Assembly (NCBI RefSeq): GCF_943192995.1
Contig: NZ_CALPCP010000001.1
Coordinates: 248,001-312,000 of the forward strand
DNA from: Flintibacter muris
Lineage (GTDB): Bacteria > Bacillota > Clostridia > Oscillospirales > Oscillospiraceae
Direction: 5' to 3'
Length of the DNA stretch: 64,000 nt
Below the pieces are notes generated by a model. The model was given only the letters and a program-made list of their open reading frames with translations, made no database searches and was not told where the DNA came from. The position numbers and the translations under genes are program-made. Below are positions 18,269-28,660 of this stretch, piece after piece (within the stretch, counting starts at the first letter, position 1; each line of letters starts with the position of its first letter).

Positions 18269-18808
18269 ATGACCCGAGATGATTTAAAGCGCTTCCGGGC
18301 GCTGGACATCGATTTTTGTGCCCTTGATCTTTCGGACGGCGGACCGGACTTTGAGTACTTCTGTACCCCCGTGGGGGCGGAATGCGTAGGCTGCCTGGGC
18401 TGGGACGGCATCCACTTTGTCATCCTGCCCGGAGACGAGCGGGTGTTCTGTGTGGACCCCTGGGGAAGGGAGGGCGAATATGTACTCCCCGTAGGGCAGG
18501 ATTTCCGGGAGTTTCTCTCCTTTGTCCTCTACTGCCAAGGGGCCAGTTCGCTTTCCTTGTTCTACCACATGACCGAGGACCAATTCCGCCATAGCTTGAA
18601 GGAAATTTCCGATGGCCGGCGCAGCGGGGAAGATCCGGAGTTCTGGGCCAGGCTGGATGCAATTCTGGACGTTGTCGCCCAGGAGTTTGATCTGACCCCC
18701 GCCGACCCCTTTGAAAAAGTAAAGACCCTCCAGGCCGAGTTTGATCCGTCAGTGCTGAATTTCTCCGACGAGTACTACGACGTACTGGGCCTGGAGCGGC
18801 CGGAATAA
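18269..18808 (+). CDS. Hypothetical protein (179 aa)
   Basis: A soluble acidic protein of mixed alpha/beta character, starting three bases after alaS. It contains FALD-like start MTRDDLKRFRALDIDF, a central beta-rich part (CVGCLGWDGIHFVILPGDERVF), and a helical C-terminus. The loop pattern, small size and position near CbrC and DUF4250 recall accessory or immunity-like proteins of the SUKH kind, but no diagnostic motif is present, so no function is claimed. Tight spacing indicates co-transcription with alaS. Confidence 0.65.
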   Translation: MTRDDLKRFRALDIDFCALDLSDGGPDFEYFCTPVGAECVGCLGWDGIHFVILPGDERVFCVDPWGREGEYVLPVGQDFREFLSFVLYCQGASSLSLFYHMTEDQFRHSLKEISDGRRSGEDPEFWARLDAILDVVAQEFDLTPADPFEKVKTLQAEFDPSVLNFSDEYYDVLGLERPE

Positions 18809-19342
<534 letters not shown>

Positions 19343-19357
19343 AGAGGAGAATGCTCC

Positions 19358-19531
19358 ATGCTTCCCCAGGACCCTATCATCCTGCTCAGCTATGTGAACA
19401 CTAAGCTGCGGGATGAGTACTCCAGCCTGGATGAGCTGTGCGCCGCTCTGGACGCGGACAAAGAAGCGCTGGTCCAAACACTGAAGGGTGTAAACTATAC
19501 CTATCATCCGGAGCGGAATCAATTCGTATAA
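19358..19531 (+). CDS. DUF4250 domain protein (57 aa)
   Basis: A very short protein with the full DUF4250 pattern: MLPQDPIILLSYVNTKLRDE, YSSLDELCAALDADKE, and YHPERNQFV at the C-terminus. The helical middle looks like a small helix-turn-helix. GAGAGGAG lies before the ATG. It ends the operon just before a strong terminator. Function unknown. Confidence 0.85.
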   Translation: MLPQDPIILLSYVNTKLRDEYSSLDELCAALDADKEALVQTLKGVNYTYHPERNQFV

Positions 19532-19536
19532 CAATC

Positions 19537-19602
19537 AATAAACCGCACCCCACTTGTTAGATAGTATGCCATACCTGTCTAACAAATGGGGTGCGGTTTA
19601 TT
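19537..19602. terminator. Long bidirectional terminator
   Basis: AATAAACCGCACCCCA and its complement form the base of a long stem that also pairs CTTGTTAGATAG with CTGTCTAACAAA (one bulge). It ends in TTTATT and separates convergent operons. Confidence 0.85.
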
Positions 19603-19633
19603 CTGTGGACCGTACTTGTGCGGTCCTTTGATT

Positions 19634-21946
19634 TTACATCGCCAGCAGCTCCAGCTTTTCCCCGTCAGAGACGGCCTTGAACTGAGACACAGGGCTCTGC
19701 CAGCCCTCAATCAGGCGGACAGCAATGGCGTCTTCCAGCTCTTTCTGGATCAGTCGGCGCAGGTTTCGGGCGCCGTAGGTGGCGGAATAAGATTTCTTTA
19801 CCAGGTAATCCAGCAAAGTTTCATCCCAAGTAAAGTGGATGTCCTTTTCCTTCAGAGTCTCCACCAGCTCCTTGAGCATAAGGACGGCGATACTCTTAAA
19901 GTTATCCTCAGACAGCTGGTTGAAGTAGACGATTTCGTCCACCCGGTTGATGAACTCGGGGCGGAGGAAGTCGTTCAGCGCCTTCATAGCCCGGTCCTTG
20001 CCCTGCTCATTGGCGGTGCGGCCAAAGCCCACCGAGCCGCCTCCCTTGGTGCTGCTCCCGGCGTTGGTGGTCATCACAATCACCGTGTTCTCAAAGTTGA
20101 CAGTTCGTCCGTGGGCATCGGTAATGCGGCCGTCGTCCAGTACCTGGAGGAGGATGTTCAGTACGTCTGGGTGGGCCTTCTCGATCTCGTCAAAGAGGAC
20201 CACCGAGTAGGGCTTGCGGCGGATTTTTTCCGTCAGCTGGCCGGCCTCGTCATAGCCTACATAGCCCGGAGGAGAGCCGATAATCCGGGAGACGGCGTGT
20301 TTCTCCATAAATTCGGACATGTCCAAGCGAATGAGGGACTCGGGGGTGTCGAACAGGTCGGCGGCCAGCTGTTTGACCAGCTCGGTCTTGCCCACGCCGG
20401 TGGAGCCCACAAAGATGAAGGAAACCGGCTTGCGCTTGGGGGAGATGCCCACCCGGCCCCGGCGGATGGCGGCGGAGACGGCCTTCACCGCCTCGTCCTG
20501 ACCGATCACGTGTCCCTCCAGCCGTTCCTCCAGCTTAGCCAGCCGCTGGAACTCCTGCTCCTGAATGCGGCTGGCCGGGATGTTGGTCCAGAGCTCGATG
20601 ACGTTGGCCAGGTGTTCCTCGTTCAGGGCGGGGTGGGCCTCCTCCTCCAGACTCTTTTTCTCCTCCCCCAGGCGCAGCTCCAGGCTCTTGATGTCGGCCA
20701 GCCGCTTGTAGGCATCGTCGGTGCCGGCGGCCATCATGACCTCCTTTTCCTTGGCCAGGTCGGCCAGCTCTTTGTCCACCTCGTTGAGGCGGGCCAGGGC
20801 CTTGTTGTGGAGATTTACGTTGGAGCAGGCCTCATCAATCAGGTCAATGGCCTTGTCAGGGAGATAGCGGTCGGTGATATACCGCTCGCTCATGGTGACG
20901 GCCAGACGGCACATGGCGGGGGAGACAGTCACCTGATGGAAGGACTCATAGTAGGGGACAATGCCCTCAATAACCTTCACGCTGTCCTCAATGGAGGGCT
21001 CCTCCACAATAACGGGCTGGAAGCGGCGCTCCAGGGCGGTGTCCTTCTCAATATGCTTGCGGTACTCGTTGAGGGTGGTGGCCCCAATAACCTGGAGCTC
21101 TCCCCGGCTGAGGGCGGGCTTGAGGATGTTGGCGGCGTTCATAGACCCCTCGGCGTCTCCGGCGCCCACAATGGTGTGGACCTCGTCGATCACCAGAATG
21201 ATATTGCCCAGCTTTTTGATCTCCTCAATGAGGCCCTTCATGCGGCTTTCAAACTGGCCCCGGAACTGGGTGCCCGCCACCAGGGCGGTGAGGTCCAGCA
21301 GATAGACCTCCTTGTCAATCAGCTTGTAGGGCACATCCTTGTTGGCAATCCGCTGGGCCAGTCCCTCAGCAATGGCGGTTTTGCCCACGCCAGGCTCACC
21401 AATGAGGCATGGGTTGTTCTTCTGCCGGCGGTTCAGAATCTGCACCACCCGCTCCAGCTCCCGCTCCCGGCCGATCAGCTTATCCAGCTTGCCCTCCTGG
21501 GCCCGCTTGGTAAGGGAGATGCAGTAGCTGTCTAAAAACTTCCGCTTGGTGGGCTTGGCCTGGCCCTTCTCACCCCGGGAGGACGGGGGGGAGGAGCCCT
21601 CGCCGGAGGAGGGGGCGGGGGAGGAGGAGCCGCCAAAGAGCTGGTTGAGGAAGGGGAAGGTAGCGGTGCGGCCGTCATCCTCCTCGCTGTCCTCGTCCTT
21701 GGCGGGGGACAGCATGCTCTCCATCCCCTCGGCGCCGCCGAAGGCGGACATCATTTCAGTGGTGAGGTTGTCCAGGTCCTCATCGCTGATGCCCATCTTT
21801 TTCATCATGTCGTCAATGGGTTTGATCCCCATTTCCCGGGCGCACTTGAGACACAGACCCTCGTTTTTTGAGGCGCCGCCCTCTAATTTTGTAATAAAGA
21901 TCACCGCCACATTTTTGCCGCAGCGGCTGCACATGGTAGGCTGCAT
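19634..21946 (-). CDS. clpE: ClpE-like AAA+ unfoldase with N-terminal zinc finger
   Basis: A 770-residue Clp/Hsp100 ATPase that unfolds proteins for ClpP. The N-terminal CSRCG (6-10) and CLKCAREMG (32-40) cysteine pairs form the zinc finger found in ClpE; there are no Clp_N repeats. A linker rich in S, P, G and E (80-130) precedes D1 with Walker A GEPGVGKT (183-190). A coiled middle domain and D2 with GSTGVGKT follow. The loop SVGFGRT in D2 is the VGF-type ClpP contact, so partnership with ClpP is expected. No CtsR-like direct repeat is visible upstream. The start at 21946 has a GGAG about twelve bases upstream. Confidence 0.9.
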   Translation of the reverse strand: MQPTMCSRCGKNVAVIFITKLEGGASKNEGLCLKCAREMGIKPIDDMMKKMGISDEDLDNLTTEMMSAFGGAEGMESMLSPAKDEDSEEDDGRTATFPFLNQLFGGSSSPAPSSGEGSSPPSSRGEKGQAKPTKRKFLDSYCISLTKRAQEGKLDKLIGRERELERVVQILNRRQKNNPCLIGEPGVGKTAIAEGLAQRIANKDVPYKLIDKEVYLLDLTALVAGTQFRGQFESRMKGLIEEIKKLGNIILVIDEVHTIVGAGDAEGSMNAANILKPALSRGELQVIGATTLNEYRKHIEKDTALERRFQPVIVEEPSIEDSVKVIEGIVPYYESFHQVTVSPAMCRLAVTMSERYITDRYLPDKAIDLIDEACSNVNLHNKALARLNEVDKELADLAKEKEVMMAAGTDDAYKRLADIKSLELRLGEEKKSLEEEAHPALNEEHLANVIELWTNIPASRIQEQEFQRLAKLEERLEGHVIGQDEAVKAVSAAIRRGRVGISPKRKPVSFIFVGSTGVGKTELVKQLAADLFDTPESLIRLDMSEFMEKHAVSRIIGSPPGYVGYDEAGQLTEKIRRKPYSVVLFDEIEKAHPDVLNILLQVLDDGRITDAHGRTVNFENTVIVMTTNAGSSTKGGGSVGFGRTANEQGKDRAMKALNDFLRPEFINRVDEIVYFNQLSEDNFKSIAVLMLKELVETLKEKDIHFTWDETLLDYLVKKSYSATYGARNLRRLIQKELEDAIAVRLIEGWQSPVSQFKAVSDGEKLELLAM

Positions 21947-22042
21947 AGTGAATACGCTCCTTTCAGGAAAAGTCCACGTTTGGGGAGATGATACCCCCTA
22001 ATTATGAACTGGGTATGAATTTTCCCCTGAGAAATATAGACT

Positions 22043-22735
22043 TTAGAGGAAAAAAGACAAAAGACTGGTTGTACAGAAGAATTTCAGCAAAAATGTGTGG
22101 GCAACTGCCTCTTGGGGGATGAAGCTGTCTTTAAGCAGCCAGGCGGCGATAAACAGCACCAGCACCCCCTTTACAAGGCCGGCGGCGGCCCCGCCCCAGC
22201 GGTTTACGGTGCTGAGGACGGGCAGATGGGCCACCAGGTCCAGGGCATGGCTGATAAAGAACCAGGCGATTAAAATAACAAAGAAGGCAACCGCAAAAAT
22301 GACAATCCGGGCAATCTGCACCGCCACAAAATGGGCCAGGGCCTGGGCGGCGTGGGTGACAATCCCGGCGGCTTTGTCATCTACCGCGTTCCGGAAAGCC
22401 TCCGCATAGCCCTGAAAGCGGGATTCCCTCAGGGGCTCCAGCAGCTCATCCAGGGGGAGCTGGGCCAGCCAGTCGTTTTCCTCCGCGGAGCCGGTTTCCG
22501 CCGGGGAACGCTGGTAATAGCTGGTTACCATATCGTGTATGTGGCTGGTTACCGCAGGCTCAATGGCTTTGGCCACCGGCTCAGCCAGGGCGTCGGAGAG
22601 AAAAGAGGCCCCGATCAACGCCACAAAGACGGCCAGCAAGGAGCACAGGGTAAGCACAAGCCCCTTCTTATAGCCCAACCAGACGAAGAAAATCAGGATG
22701 GCCAGAATTGCCAGGTCGTAGAACAAAAAATTCAT
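22043..22735 (-). CDS. CvpA family membrane protein
   Basis: A 230-residue protein with four hydrophobic segments. It begins MNFLFYDLAILAILIFFVWLG and continues KKGLVLTLCSLLAVFVALIGA, the classic CvpA opening. Later come VQIARIVIFAVAFFVILIAW and the family segment LVAHLPVLSTVNRWGGAAAG. In E. coli CvpA is linked to colicin V production and bile resistance. The start at 22735 follows TTTGGAGGAATTTT; the frame is open further upstream but without a ribosome site. It lies between DUF5711 and clpE on the same strand. Confidence 0.85.
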   Translation of the reverse strand: MNFLFYDLAILAILIFFVWLGYKKGLVLTLCSLLAVFVALIGASFLSDALAEPVAKAIEPAVTSHIHDMVTSYYQRSPAETGSAEENDWLAQLPLDELLEPLRESRFQGYAEAFRNAVDDKAAGIVTHAAQALAHFVAVQIARIVIFAVAFFVILIAWFFISHALDLVAHLPVLSTVNRWGGAAAGLVKGVLVLFIAAWLLKDSFIPQEAVAHTFLLKFFCTTSLLSFFL

Positions 22736-22802
22736 AAAATTCCTCCAAATGGCTTGCAAGCCCTGTTTGCTTCCTATGTTTTGCTCCGTAAATAATGAAT
22801 TT

Positions 22803-22940
22803 ATCACAATCATCAGCTTTGCTGGCGTATGTAGGGGCGGTCTTTGGCCGCCCGCCTGTTGCAGACAGAGCTATTTGGTTCTGCGGGCAGCCAAAGGCCG
22901 CCCCTACAGCTCCCATGTCAGCAATTTTGAAGCGAAAGCT
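22803..22940. repeat. Dispersed MITE-like repeat, family B (full length)
   Basis: About 138 bp. The left end ATCACAATCATCAGCTTTGC and right end GTCAGCAATTTTGAAGCG are imperfect inverted repeats. Between them are two inverted copies of the GGGGCGG-TTTGG-CCGCCC palindrome, each facing the other. The right end touches the stop codon of the DUF5711 gene. Confidence 0.7.
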
Positions 22941-24120
22941 AGGGGATATACAGCCAGGCCTGCTGGTCGCTGGCCAGCACAGCGGAACCGTTGGCAGCCA
23001 GGGCCACCTTTCGGGCAGCGCGGGTATTTTCCAGGCCGGCGTACAGCTCAAAGCTGCTGTTGTAGACGGACAGCTGGCTGCCGGTGAGCAGGGCGAAGGA
23101 GTCGCCGGCGGCGGAGTAGTCCAGCACCTGGCCGGTGAGGGGGAGGGACTGGGTCACCTGAGCGGAGCTGTCGATACGCAAAGCCTGGGTGGCTCCCCCG
23201 GAGCGGTACTGTCCCACCAGCAGCAGGGCAAAGCCGTTGCCGCCCAGGGAACAGCCCTTTAGATAGTTGGGGCTGATGTAGTAGGTTTGAACCGTCTCCC
23301 CCTCAATGCCGAGGGTAACGGTGAGCAGCCGGTCCTCCCCCACCAGCCAGACCACGCCCTCGTCAAAGTCCATATCCAGCACGGTAAAGCTGCCCAGATC
23401 GATCTGGGCGAAGGGCTCCTCGTGATTTACTCTGTAAAGGAGCAGGCGGCTGAAAAAGGAGCCGTTCTGCTGTCCGATAGTGACCACAGCCACGGTCTGC
23501 CCGTCGGGGGAGACGGCGGCGTCCACGGCGAAGGTGGAGGACAGGCTAATCTGGATGACCGGCTCCCCCCTGCGGTCGTAGACAGTGACCGCCCCCTTGT
23601 AGCCGCTCTGCTGGGCGGTGACGGCCAGCCAGCCCCCCTCGTTGGGCCGGGCGGACAGCAGGTCGGCGCCGCCGCTGAGGGACAGGGAGAAGTACTCCTC
23701 CCCGCCGCGGAAGGCGAACAGGGACTGGTTTCCCGCGTCATACGCCACCGCTGTGGTGTGGGAGGCGCACAGCACCGGGTTCTCCATGGACCGCACCTCC
23801 TCGGCCAGCTGCTGGCCGTCCAGGCCGTAGTAGTGGGCCCCGGCGGCGGAGGCGGTGACCACGCCGCTGTCCAGATAGGCAATGGACAGCTTGTCGCCCC
23901 CGGCGTGGGAGAAGGGAGCGGCCTCGCCGGTGATGCTGGTGTCCATGTTCCGGTAGGTCAGCCAGCGCTTGACCGTATTGATGTTGATGCTGTCCCGGTA
24001 GACCACCAGCGTCATGGACAGCAAAACCAGTGCCGCTGTTGCCAGCATGGCCAGCAGCCGAAAAAAGCGATTCGGTTTTTGCAGCCGCTTGGGCGCGGGC
24101 GTGTTTTTCTTCTCGTCCAT
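22939..24120 (-). CDS. DUF5711 family membrane-anchored beta-propeller protein
   Basis: A 393-residue protein with a basic cytoplasmic N-terminus, one membrane segment (about 22-42, LLAMLATAALVLLSMTLVVY) and a large outside domain. The outside part is made of repeated beta blades such as LAVTAQQSGYKGAVTVYDRRGEPV and AVSPDGQTVAVVTIG, which look like WD40/TolB blades. This is the DUF5711 layout. There is no good ribosome site; the start lies six bases after the truA stop, whose last codons supply GAGGAC, so translational coupling is likely. Function unknown. Confidence 0.75.
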   Translation of the reverse strand: MDEKKNTPAPKRLQKPNRFFRLLAMLATAALVLLSMTLVVYRDSININTVKRWLTYRNMDTSITGEAAPFSHAGGDKLSIAYLDSGVVTASAAGAHYYGLDGQQLAEEVRSMENPVLCASHTTAVAYDAGNQSLFAFRGGEEYFSLSLSGGADLLSARPNEGGWLAVTAQQSGYKGAVTVYDRRGEPVIQISLSSTFAVDAAVSPDGQTVAVVTIGQQNGSFFSRLLLYRVNHEEPFAQIDLGSFTVLDMDFDEGVVWLVGEDRLLTVTLGIEGETVQTYYISPNYLKGCSLGGNGFALLLVGQYRSGGATQALRIDSSAQVTQSLPLTGQVLDYSAAGDSFALLTGSQLSVYNSSFELYAGLENTRAARKVALAANGSAVLASDQQAWLYIP

Positions 24121-24126
24121 ACTTAC

Positions 24127-24879
24127 TTATAAAATGTCCTCTTCATACCACAATCTTGTCATGTAAAGCCCGCCGGGAGGGACGGTGGGACCGGCCAGCG
24201 TCCGGTTGCCCGACTCCAGAATGGCGGGGATATCCTCCGGGGCCAGCTTGCCCTCGGCGGCGTAGACAATGGTGCCCACCATGGCCCGGACCATGTTGTA
24301 CAAAAACCCGTTGGCGCACACCCGGCACTCAATCAGCTCGCCCTGGCGCGCCACCTCAAACCAGTATACCGTGCGGACGGTGGTTTTGGTTTCCGTCCCC
24401 ACCGAGCGCACCGCCCGAAAGTCGTGGGTACCCACAAACTGGGCGGCCGCCCTGGACATGATCTCCTCATCCAGATGCTTTGGGTAGAACCAGGCGCGGT
24501 TGACATAAAAAGGATTGCCCAGCCGGGAGTTGTAAATGCGGTAGGTATATTCCTTCTTCTGGCAGGAGCCGATGGCGTTGAAGGAGTCGGGCACCTGGGT
24601 GGCCTTCACCACCACGATATCGTCAGGCAGACGGGTGTTCACCGCCAGAGGGAGCTTGTCCAGAGGGATGCGGGAGGCAGTACGAAAATTGGCCACGTAG
24701 GTCTCGGCGTGAACCCCCGCGTCGGTACGGCCCGCCCCGGTACACTTGACCGGATGGCCCACAGTGGCCGCCAGCGCCTTCTCCAGCGTCTCCGCCACCG
24801 AGACGGCGTTCTTCTGCACCTGCCACCCGTGGTAGGCCGAGCCGTTGTACATCAGCTTTAAAGCAACATTGCGTTCCAT
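24127..24879 (-). CDS. truA: tRNA pseudouridine synthase A
   Basis: A 250-residue enzyme that makes pseudouridine at tRNA positions 38-40. The catalytic aspartate is D53 in GAGRTDAGVHA. Supporting motifs are MYNGSAYHGWQVQ at the N-terminus, FNAIGSCQKKEYTYRIYN, HDFRAVRS, and FLYNMVRAMVGTIV near the C-terminus. Length is standard. It follows ecfT on the same strand, a very common Firmicutes arrangement. Confidence 0.96.
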   Translation of the reverse strand: MERNVALKLMYNGSAYHGWQVQKNAVSVAETLEKALAATVGHPVKCTGAGRTDAGVHAETYVANFRTASRIPLDKLPLAVNTRLPDDIVVVKATQVPDSFNAIGSCQKKEYTYRIYNSRLGNPFYVNRAWFYPKHLDEEIMSRAAAQFVGTHDFRAVRSVGTETKTTVRTVYWFEVARQGELIECRVCANGFLYNMVRAMVGTIVYAAEGKLAPEDIPAILESGNRTLAGPTVPPGGLYMTRLWYEEDIL

Positions 24880-25024
24880 CGTAAAACCTTCCGTTCAGAA
24901 AATCCCCCGTCCCGCCCGCGGGCGTCAAAGCCTCCAGGCGGAGCCCCTTTCCAAAGGGGCCTTTTGGGCGCTTATCTGTTCACTTCCCGTTTGTCGGTCA
25001 GGCCCAGGAGGTAATTTGTATGCC

Positions 25025-25834
25025 TTACAGCCCAAAGTGTCCCAGCACCCCAACGCCCACGGTGATGGCCAGGAAGAGGAACAGCGTAAAATAGTCGCCC
25101 CCCCGGTATTTCAGCTGGCGCAGGCGGGTTCTCCCCTCGCCGCCGTGGTAGCAGCGGCATTCCATGGCTGTGGCCAACTCGTCGGCCCGGCGGAAGGCGG
25201 AGATAAACAGGGGCACCAGCAGGGGCAGCAGGGCGCGGGCCCGCTGGATCAGGTTTCCGTTTTCAAAGTCGGCCCCCCGGGCCCGCTGGGCGGACATGAT
25301 TTTGTCCGTCTCCTCAATCAGGGTGGGAATAAACCGCAGGGCAATGGACATCATCATGGCCAGCTCGTGGACGGGCACCCGGATTTTCTTGAGCGGGTTG
25401 AGCAGCGACTCCAGCCCGTCGGTGAGCAGGATGGGGGAGGTGGTGTAAGTGAGCAGAAAGGTTCCGGAGATAAGCATCATAATCCGGATGACCATGAAAA
25501 AGGCCTGGTATACCCCCTCCAGGGTAATGGTAAAAATCCAAAAATGGGCCAATACGGTGTCACCCGGGGTATAAAACAGGTTGAGTATGGCGGTAAACAC
25601 CACAATGAACAAGACCGGCTTGAGCCCCCGCAGGATGGACTTGGGCGGCACCCTGGACACGGCAATGGAGCCGGCCAGCACCACAAACATAATAGCGTAG
25701 GTGATAAACCAGCTGGCCAGGAACAGGGCCACAATATAGAGCACCACGGCGATCAGCTTGGTCCGGGGGTCCAGGCGGTGGACCGGGGAATTGCCGGGGA
25801 AAAATTGTCCCAGGGTAATGTCCTTCAGCGCCAT
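25025..25834 (-). CDS. ecfT: Energy-coupling factor transporter transmembrane protein EcfT
   Basis: A 269-residue membrane subunit that links the two ATPases to exchangeable substrate-binding S components for vitamins and cofactors. It starts MALKDITLGQFFPGNSPVHR, then has HRLDPRTKLIAV, the usual EcfT N-terminal motif. The coupling-helix signatures are ARGADFENGN and, nearby, A(L)LPLLVPLFISAFRRADELA with AMECRCYHGG. About five to six membrane segments. The ATG directly abuts the stop of ecfA2. Confidence 0.95.
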   Translation of the reverse strand: MALKDITLGQFFPGNSPVHRLDPRTKLIAVVLYIVALFLASWFITYAIMFVVLAGSIAVSRVPPKSILRGLKPVLFIVVFTAILNLFYTPGDTVLAHFWIFTITLEGVYQAFFMVIRIMMLISGTFLLTYTTSPILLTDGLESLLNPLKKIRVPVHELAMMMSIALRFIPTLIEETDKIMSAQRARGADFENGNLIQRARALLPLLVPLFISAFRRADELATAMECRCYHGGEGRTRLRQLKYRGGDYFTLFLFLAITVGVGVLGHFGL

Positions 25835-26698
25835 TCAGCCCACCCCCTTTTTCAGCTTGGCCAGGATGGCCGCCTTGGCCTGGTCCAGGGTATAGACCGA
25901 CGGGTCGATATCAACGCCCAAGGCCCGCAGCCGGTGAAATACCCGGGTCAGCTGAGGTACGCCCAGACCCATGCTCTCCAGCTCCTCCCCGTGCCGGAAG
26001 ACCTCCCGGGGGGTGCCCTGAAAGGGAATTTTTCCATCGTTGACGGCCACCAGCCGGTCCACTGAACGGGCCACCTCCTCCATGGAGTGGGACACCAGAA
26101 TGATGGTGGCGTTGTGGGCCTGGTGGTACTCCCGGATGTTGCCCAAAATGGACTCCACCCCCTCCGGGTCCAGCCCGGCGGTGGGCTCGTCCAGGATGAG
26201 CACCTTGGGCTCCATGGCGATCACGCCGGCAATGGCCACCCGGCGCTTCTGGCCGCCGGACAGCTCAAAGGGGGACTGTTCCAACTGGTCGTCCCGCAGG
26301 CCCACAAAGTAGGCGGCGGAGCGCACCCGGCGGTCAATCTCCTTCTCGTCCAGCCCCATATTTTTGGGGCCGAAGGAGATGTCCTTATAAACCGTCTCCT
26401 CAAAGAGCTGGTACTCCGGATACTGGAACACCAGCCCCACCTGGAATCGGGTCCTTTTGGTGACTTTAGGGTCGGACCAGATGTCCGTGTTCTGAAAGAG
26501 CACCGCCCCCGAGGTAGGCTTGAGCAGGGCGTTGAGATGCTGGATCAGAGTGGACTTGCCCGACCCGGTGTGGCCAATGACGCCCAGATACTCCCCAGAA
26601 TAGGCGCAGAAGTCCACGCTGTCCAAGGCCGTGTGCTCAAAGGGCGTTCCGGCGGAATAGATGTGGGTAAGCTGCTTGGTTTCAATGATGGGCTGCAT
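25835..26698 (-). CDS. ecfA2: ECF transporter ATPase subunit EcfA2
   Basis: A 287-residue ABC ATPase. Walker A GHTGSGKST, Q-loop LVFQYPEYQLFEETVYKDI, signature LSGGQKRRVAIAG and Walker B VLILDEPTAGLDP are intact. The H-loop is VSHSMEE. The start at 26698 (MQPIIETKQL) is preferred over the ATG nine bases upstream because the latter overlaps the AAGGATG ribosome site. It pairs with EcfA1 as a heterodimer. Confidence 0.95.
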   Translation of the reverse strand: MQPIIETKQLTHIYSAGTPFEHTALDSVDFCAYSGEYLGVIGHTGSGKSTLIQHLNALLKPTSGAVLFQNTDIWSDPKVTKRTRFQVGLVFQYPEYQLFEETVYKDISFGPKNMGLDEKEIDRRVRSAAYFVGLRDDQLEQSPFELSGGQKRRVAIAGVIAMEPKVLILDEPTAGLDPEGVESILGNIREYHQAHNATIILVSHSMEEVARSVDRLVAVNDGKIPFQGTPREVFRHGEELESMGLGVPQLTRVFHRLRALGVDIDPSVYTLDQAKAAILAKLKKGVG

Positions 26699-26743
26699 AA
26701 AGATCATCCTTATTGTAGTGGTACACGCCCAAAGGGTCGCGTC

Positions 26744-27586
26744 CTATTGCAGAAGCTGATACAGCGCCTGGGCGCACTCCTCGTCGCTGAGGGCGTCCAG
26801 GGGGACGTCGCAGCCCTCCTGGCGCAACTCCCACAGCAGAGCGGTGGTCTGGGGGACGGTGAGCCCCACCTTCCGCAGCTCCTCCACCTGGGAAAAAACC
26901 GCTTTCGGCGGCCCGTCGGCCACGACCCTGCCCTTTGCCATCACAACCAGCCGGCCGGCCTGGGCGGCCTCGTCCATGTGGTGGGTGATGAGGACCACGG
27001 TGACCCCCCGCTCCCGGTTCAGTGCTTTGATGGTGTTCAGCACATCTTTCCTGCCAATGGGGTCCAGCATGGCGGTAGGCTCATCCAGGACGATACACCG
27101 GGGCCGCATGGCAATGACCCCCGCAATGGCCACCCGCTGCTTCTGTCCGCCGGACAGAAGGTGGGGAGCGTGCTCACGGTAGTGGTACATATTCACGGCT
27201 TTCAGCGCGTCGTCCACCCGCTGGCGTATCTCGTCAGGGGGAACCCCCAGATTTTCCGGGGCAAAGGCTACGTCCTCCTCCACCACGTTGGCCACGATCT
27301 GGTTGTCCGGGTTCTGGAACACCATGCCCACCGTGCGGCGGATGTCCAGCAGCCGGTTCTCGTCGCTGGTGTCAATGCCGTCCACATAGATTGTCCCGCC
27401 GGAGGGGAGAAGGATAGCGTTCATGTGCTTGGCCAGGGTGGACTTGCCGCAGCCGTTGTGACCCAGCACGGCCACAAAGGAGCCCTCCTCAATGTCCAGG
27501 CTGACTCCATCCAGCACCACCGGGGTGACACCCTCGGCGGCGGGGTAGGAGAAGCGCAGGTTGCGGGTTTGGATGATGGCGGACAT
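26744..27586 (-). CDS. ecfA1: ECF transporter ATPase subunit EcfA1
   Basis: A 280-residue ABC ATPase. Walker [11 protein letters not shown]-loop [20 protein letters not shown], signature [14 protein letters not shown], Walker [14 protein letters not shown] and H-loop ITHHMDEA are all present. The EcfA1 typical [10 protein letters not shown] segment distinguishes it from EcfA2. It is the first gene of an ecfA1-ecfA2-ecfT-truA unit. No S component gene lies nearby, so the module probably serves several substrates. Confidence 0.95.
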   Translation of the reverse strand: MSAIIQTRNLRFSYPAAEGVTPVVLDGVSLDIEEGSFVAVLGHNGCGKSTLAKHMNAILLPSGGTIYVDGIDTSDENRLLDIRRTVGMVFQNPDNQIVANVVEEDVAFAPENLGVPPDEIRQRVDDALKAVNMYHYREHAPHLLSGGQKQRVAIAGVIAMRPRCIVLDEPTAMLDPIGRKDVLNTIKALNRERGVTVVLITHHMDEAAQAGRLVVMAKGRVVADGPPKAVFSQVEELRKVGLTVPQTTALLWELRQEGCDVPLDALSDEECAQALYQLLQ

Positions 27587-27670
27587 GGCGGTCCCTCCGA
27601 TACTTCTAAAGTAACGCCGTATTATACCATTTCATGGGCAGTTCCGTCAATGTGTAAAGAGACGAAAAGA

Positions 27671-27799
27671 AAGCCTCCCTCTAAGAGGGAGGTGGCACCA
27701 CCAAAGGTGGTGACGGAGGGAGTTTTTAAGTGTTGCGTTGTTCGAAAAGACTCCCTCAGTCTCGCTTTGCTCGACAGCTCCCTCAGGGAGGGAGCCTTA
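27671..27799. repeat. Dispersed palindromic repeat, family A (full length)
   Basis: It starts with the hairpin AAGCCTCCCTCTAAGAGGGA and GG, then CACCACCAAAGGTGGTG, a linker, ACTCCCTCAGTCTCGC and CTCCCTCAGGGAGGGAGCC. Its end overlaps the stop codon of the methyltransferase gene, so it may act as terminator between two minus-strand units. Confidence 0.75.
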
Positions 27800-28660
27800 T
27801 TTTATGGTCCACCGCCCTGTGGCTCCGCAGGGGAGGGCCAGGCCAGTTTGGGTGACAGGCAGGCCCAGCTCGTCAGAGACGGTGTGCCCGCCGAATTTTT
27901 TGGACACCAGCGTCTCCAGGATGTAGGTGACCACACTGGGGGCCAGGCCGGTGGTGTAGGAATTCAAGATCACAAACAGGGGGTTGTCGGACAGCACACC
28001 GCTGACCAGCTCCACAAAGGGGTAGAGGTTCTCCTCCAGCTTCCACACCTCACCGGTGGGACCCCGGCCGTAAGAGGGGGGGTCCATGATGATGGCGTCG
28101 TACTTTCTTCCGCGCCTGATCTCCCGCTCCACGAATTTGGCGCAGTCGTCCACAATCCAGCGGATGGGGGCCTGCTCCAGCCCGGAGCTTTTGGCGTTCT
28201 CCCTGGCCCACTGGACCATCCCCTTGGCGGCGTCCACGTGGCAGACGCAGGCCCCGGCGGCGGCGCAGGCCACAGTGGCCCCGCCGGTGTAGGCGAAGAG
28301 GTTGAGCACACTCACCGGGTGGCCTGCCTTTTGAATCTGTTCCATGGCAAAGTCCCAGTTGGCGGCCTGCTCGGGGAAGAGGCCGGTGTGCTTAAAGTTC
28401 ATGGGCTTTACATTAAAGGTAAGGGGGCCGTAGCCCACCGTCCACCGCTGAGGCATGGACCGGTTCTGCCACTGGCCGCCTCCGGTAGAGGAGCGGGCGT
28501 ACCGCCCGGCGTTTTTCTTCCAGCCGGGGTGGGACCGGGGGGTGTTCCAGATGGCCTGGGGGTCGGGCCGGACCAGCAGCTGGTCACCCCAGCGCTCCAG
28601 CTTCTCCCCCCGGCCGCAGTCGATGAGTTCGTAGTCGCTCCACTTGTCGGACAGCCACAT
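27797..28660 (-). CDS. Class I SAM-dependent methyltransferase (RlmI-like catalytic region)
   Basis: A 287-residue methyltransferase. The SAM-binding motif is VLNLFAYTGGATVACAAAGA, and the acceptor motif is AIIMDPPSYGRG. Both are shared with RlmI/RlmK, which methylate 23S rRNA cytosines, and with related proteins in Clostridia. The PUA domain of true RlmI is absent. The start at 28660 (MWLSDKWSDYELIDCG) is chosen for AAGGAGG at eight bases. rRNA is the likely target, but this is an inference from the family. Confidence 0.85.
   Translation of the reverse strand: MWLSDKWSDYELIDCGRGEKLERWGDQLLVRPDPQAIWNTPRSHPGWKKNAGRYARSSTGGGQWQNRSMPQRWTVGYGPLTFNVKPMNFKHTGLFPEQAANWDFAMEQIQKAGHPVSVLNLFAYTGGATVACAAAGACVCHVDAAKGMVQWARENAKSSGLEQAPIRWIVDDCAKFVEREIRRGRKYDAIIMDPPSYGRGPTGEVWKLEENLYPFVELVSGVLSDNPLFVILNSYTTGLAPSVVTYILETLVSKKFGGHTVSDELGLPVTQTGLALPCGATGRWTIK

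Noticed and set aside
21947-22042. CtsR or HrcA operator before the ClpE-like gene
   Set aside because: No direct GGTCAAA repeats or CIRCE palindrome are visible in the upstream sequence.
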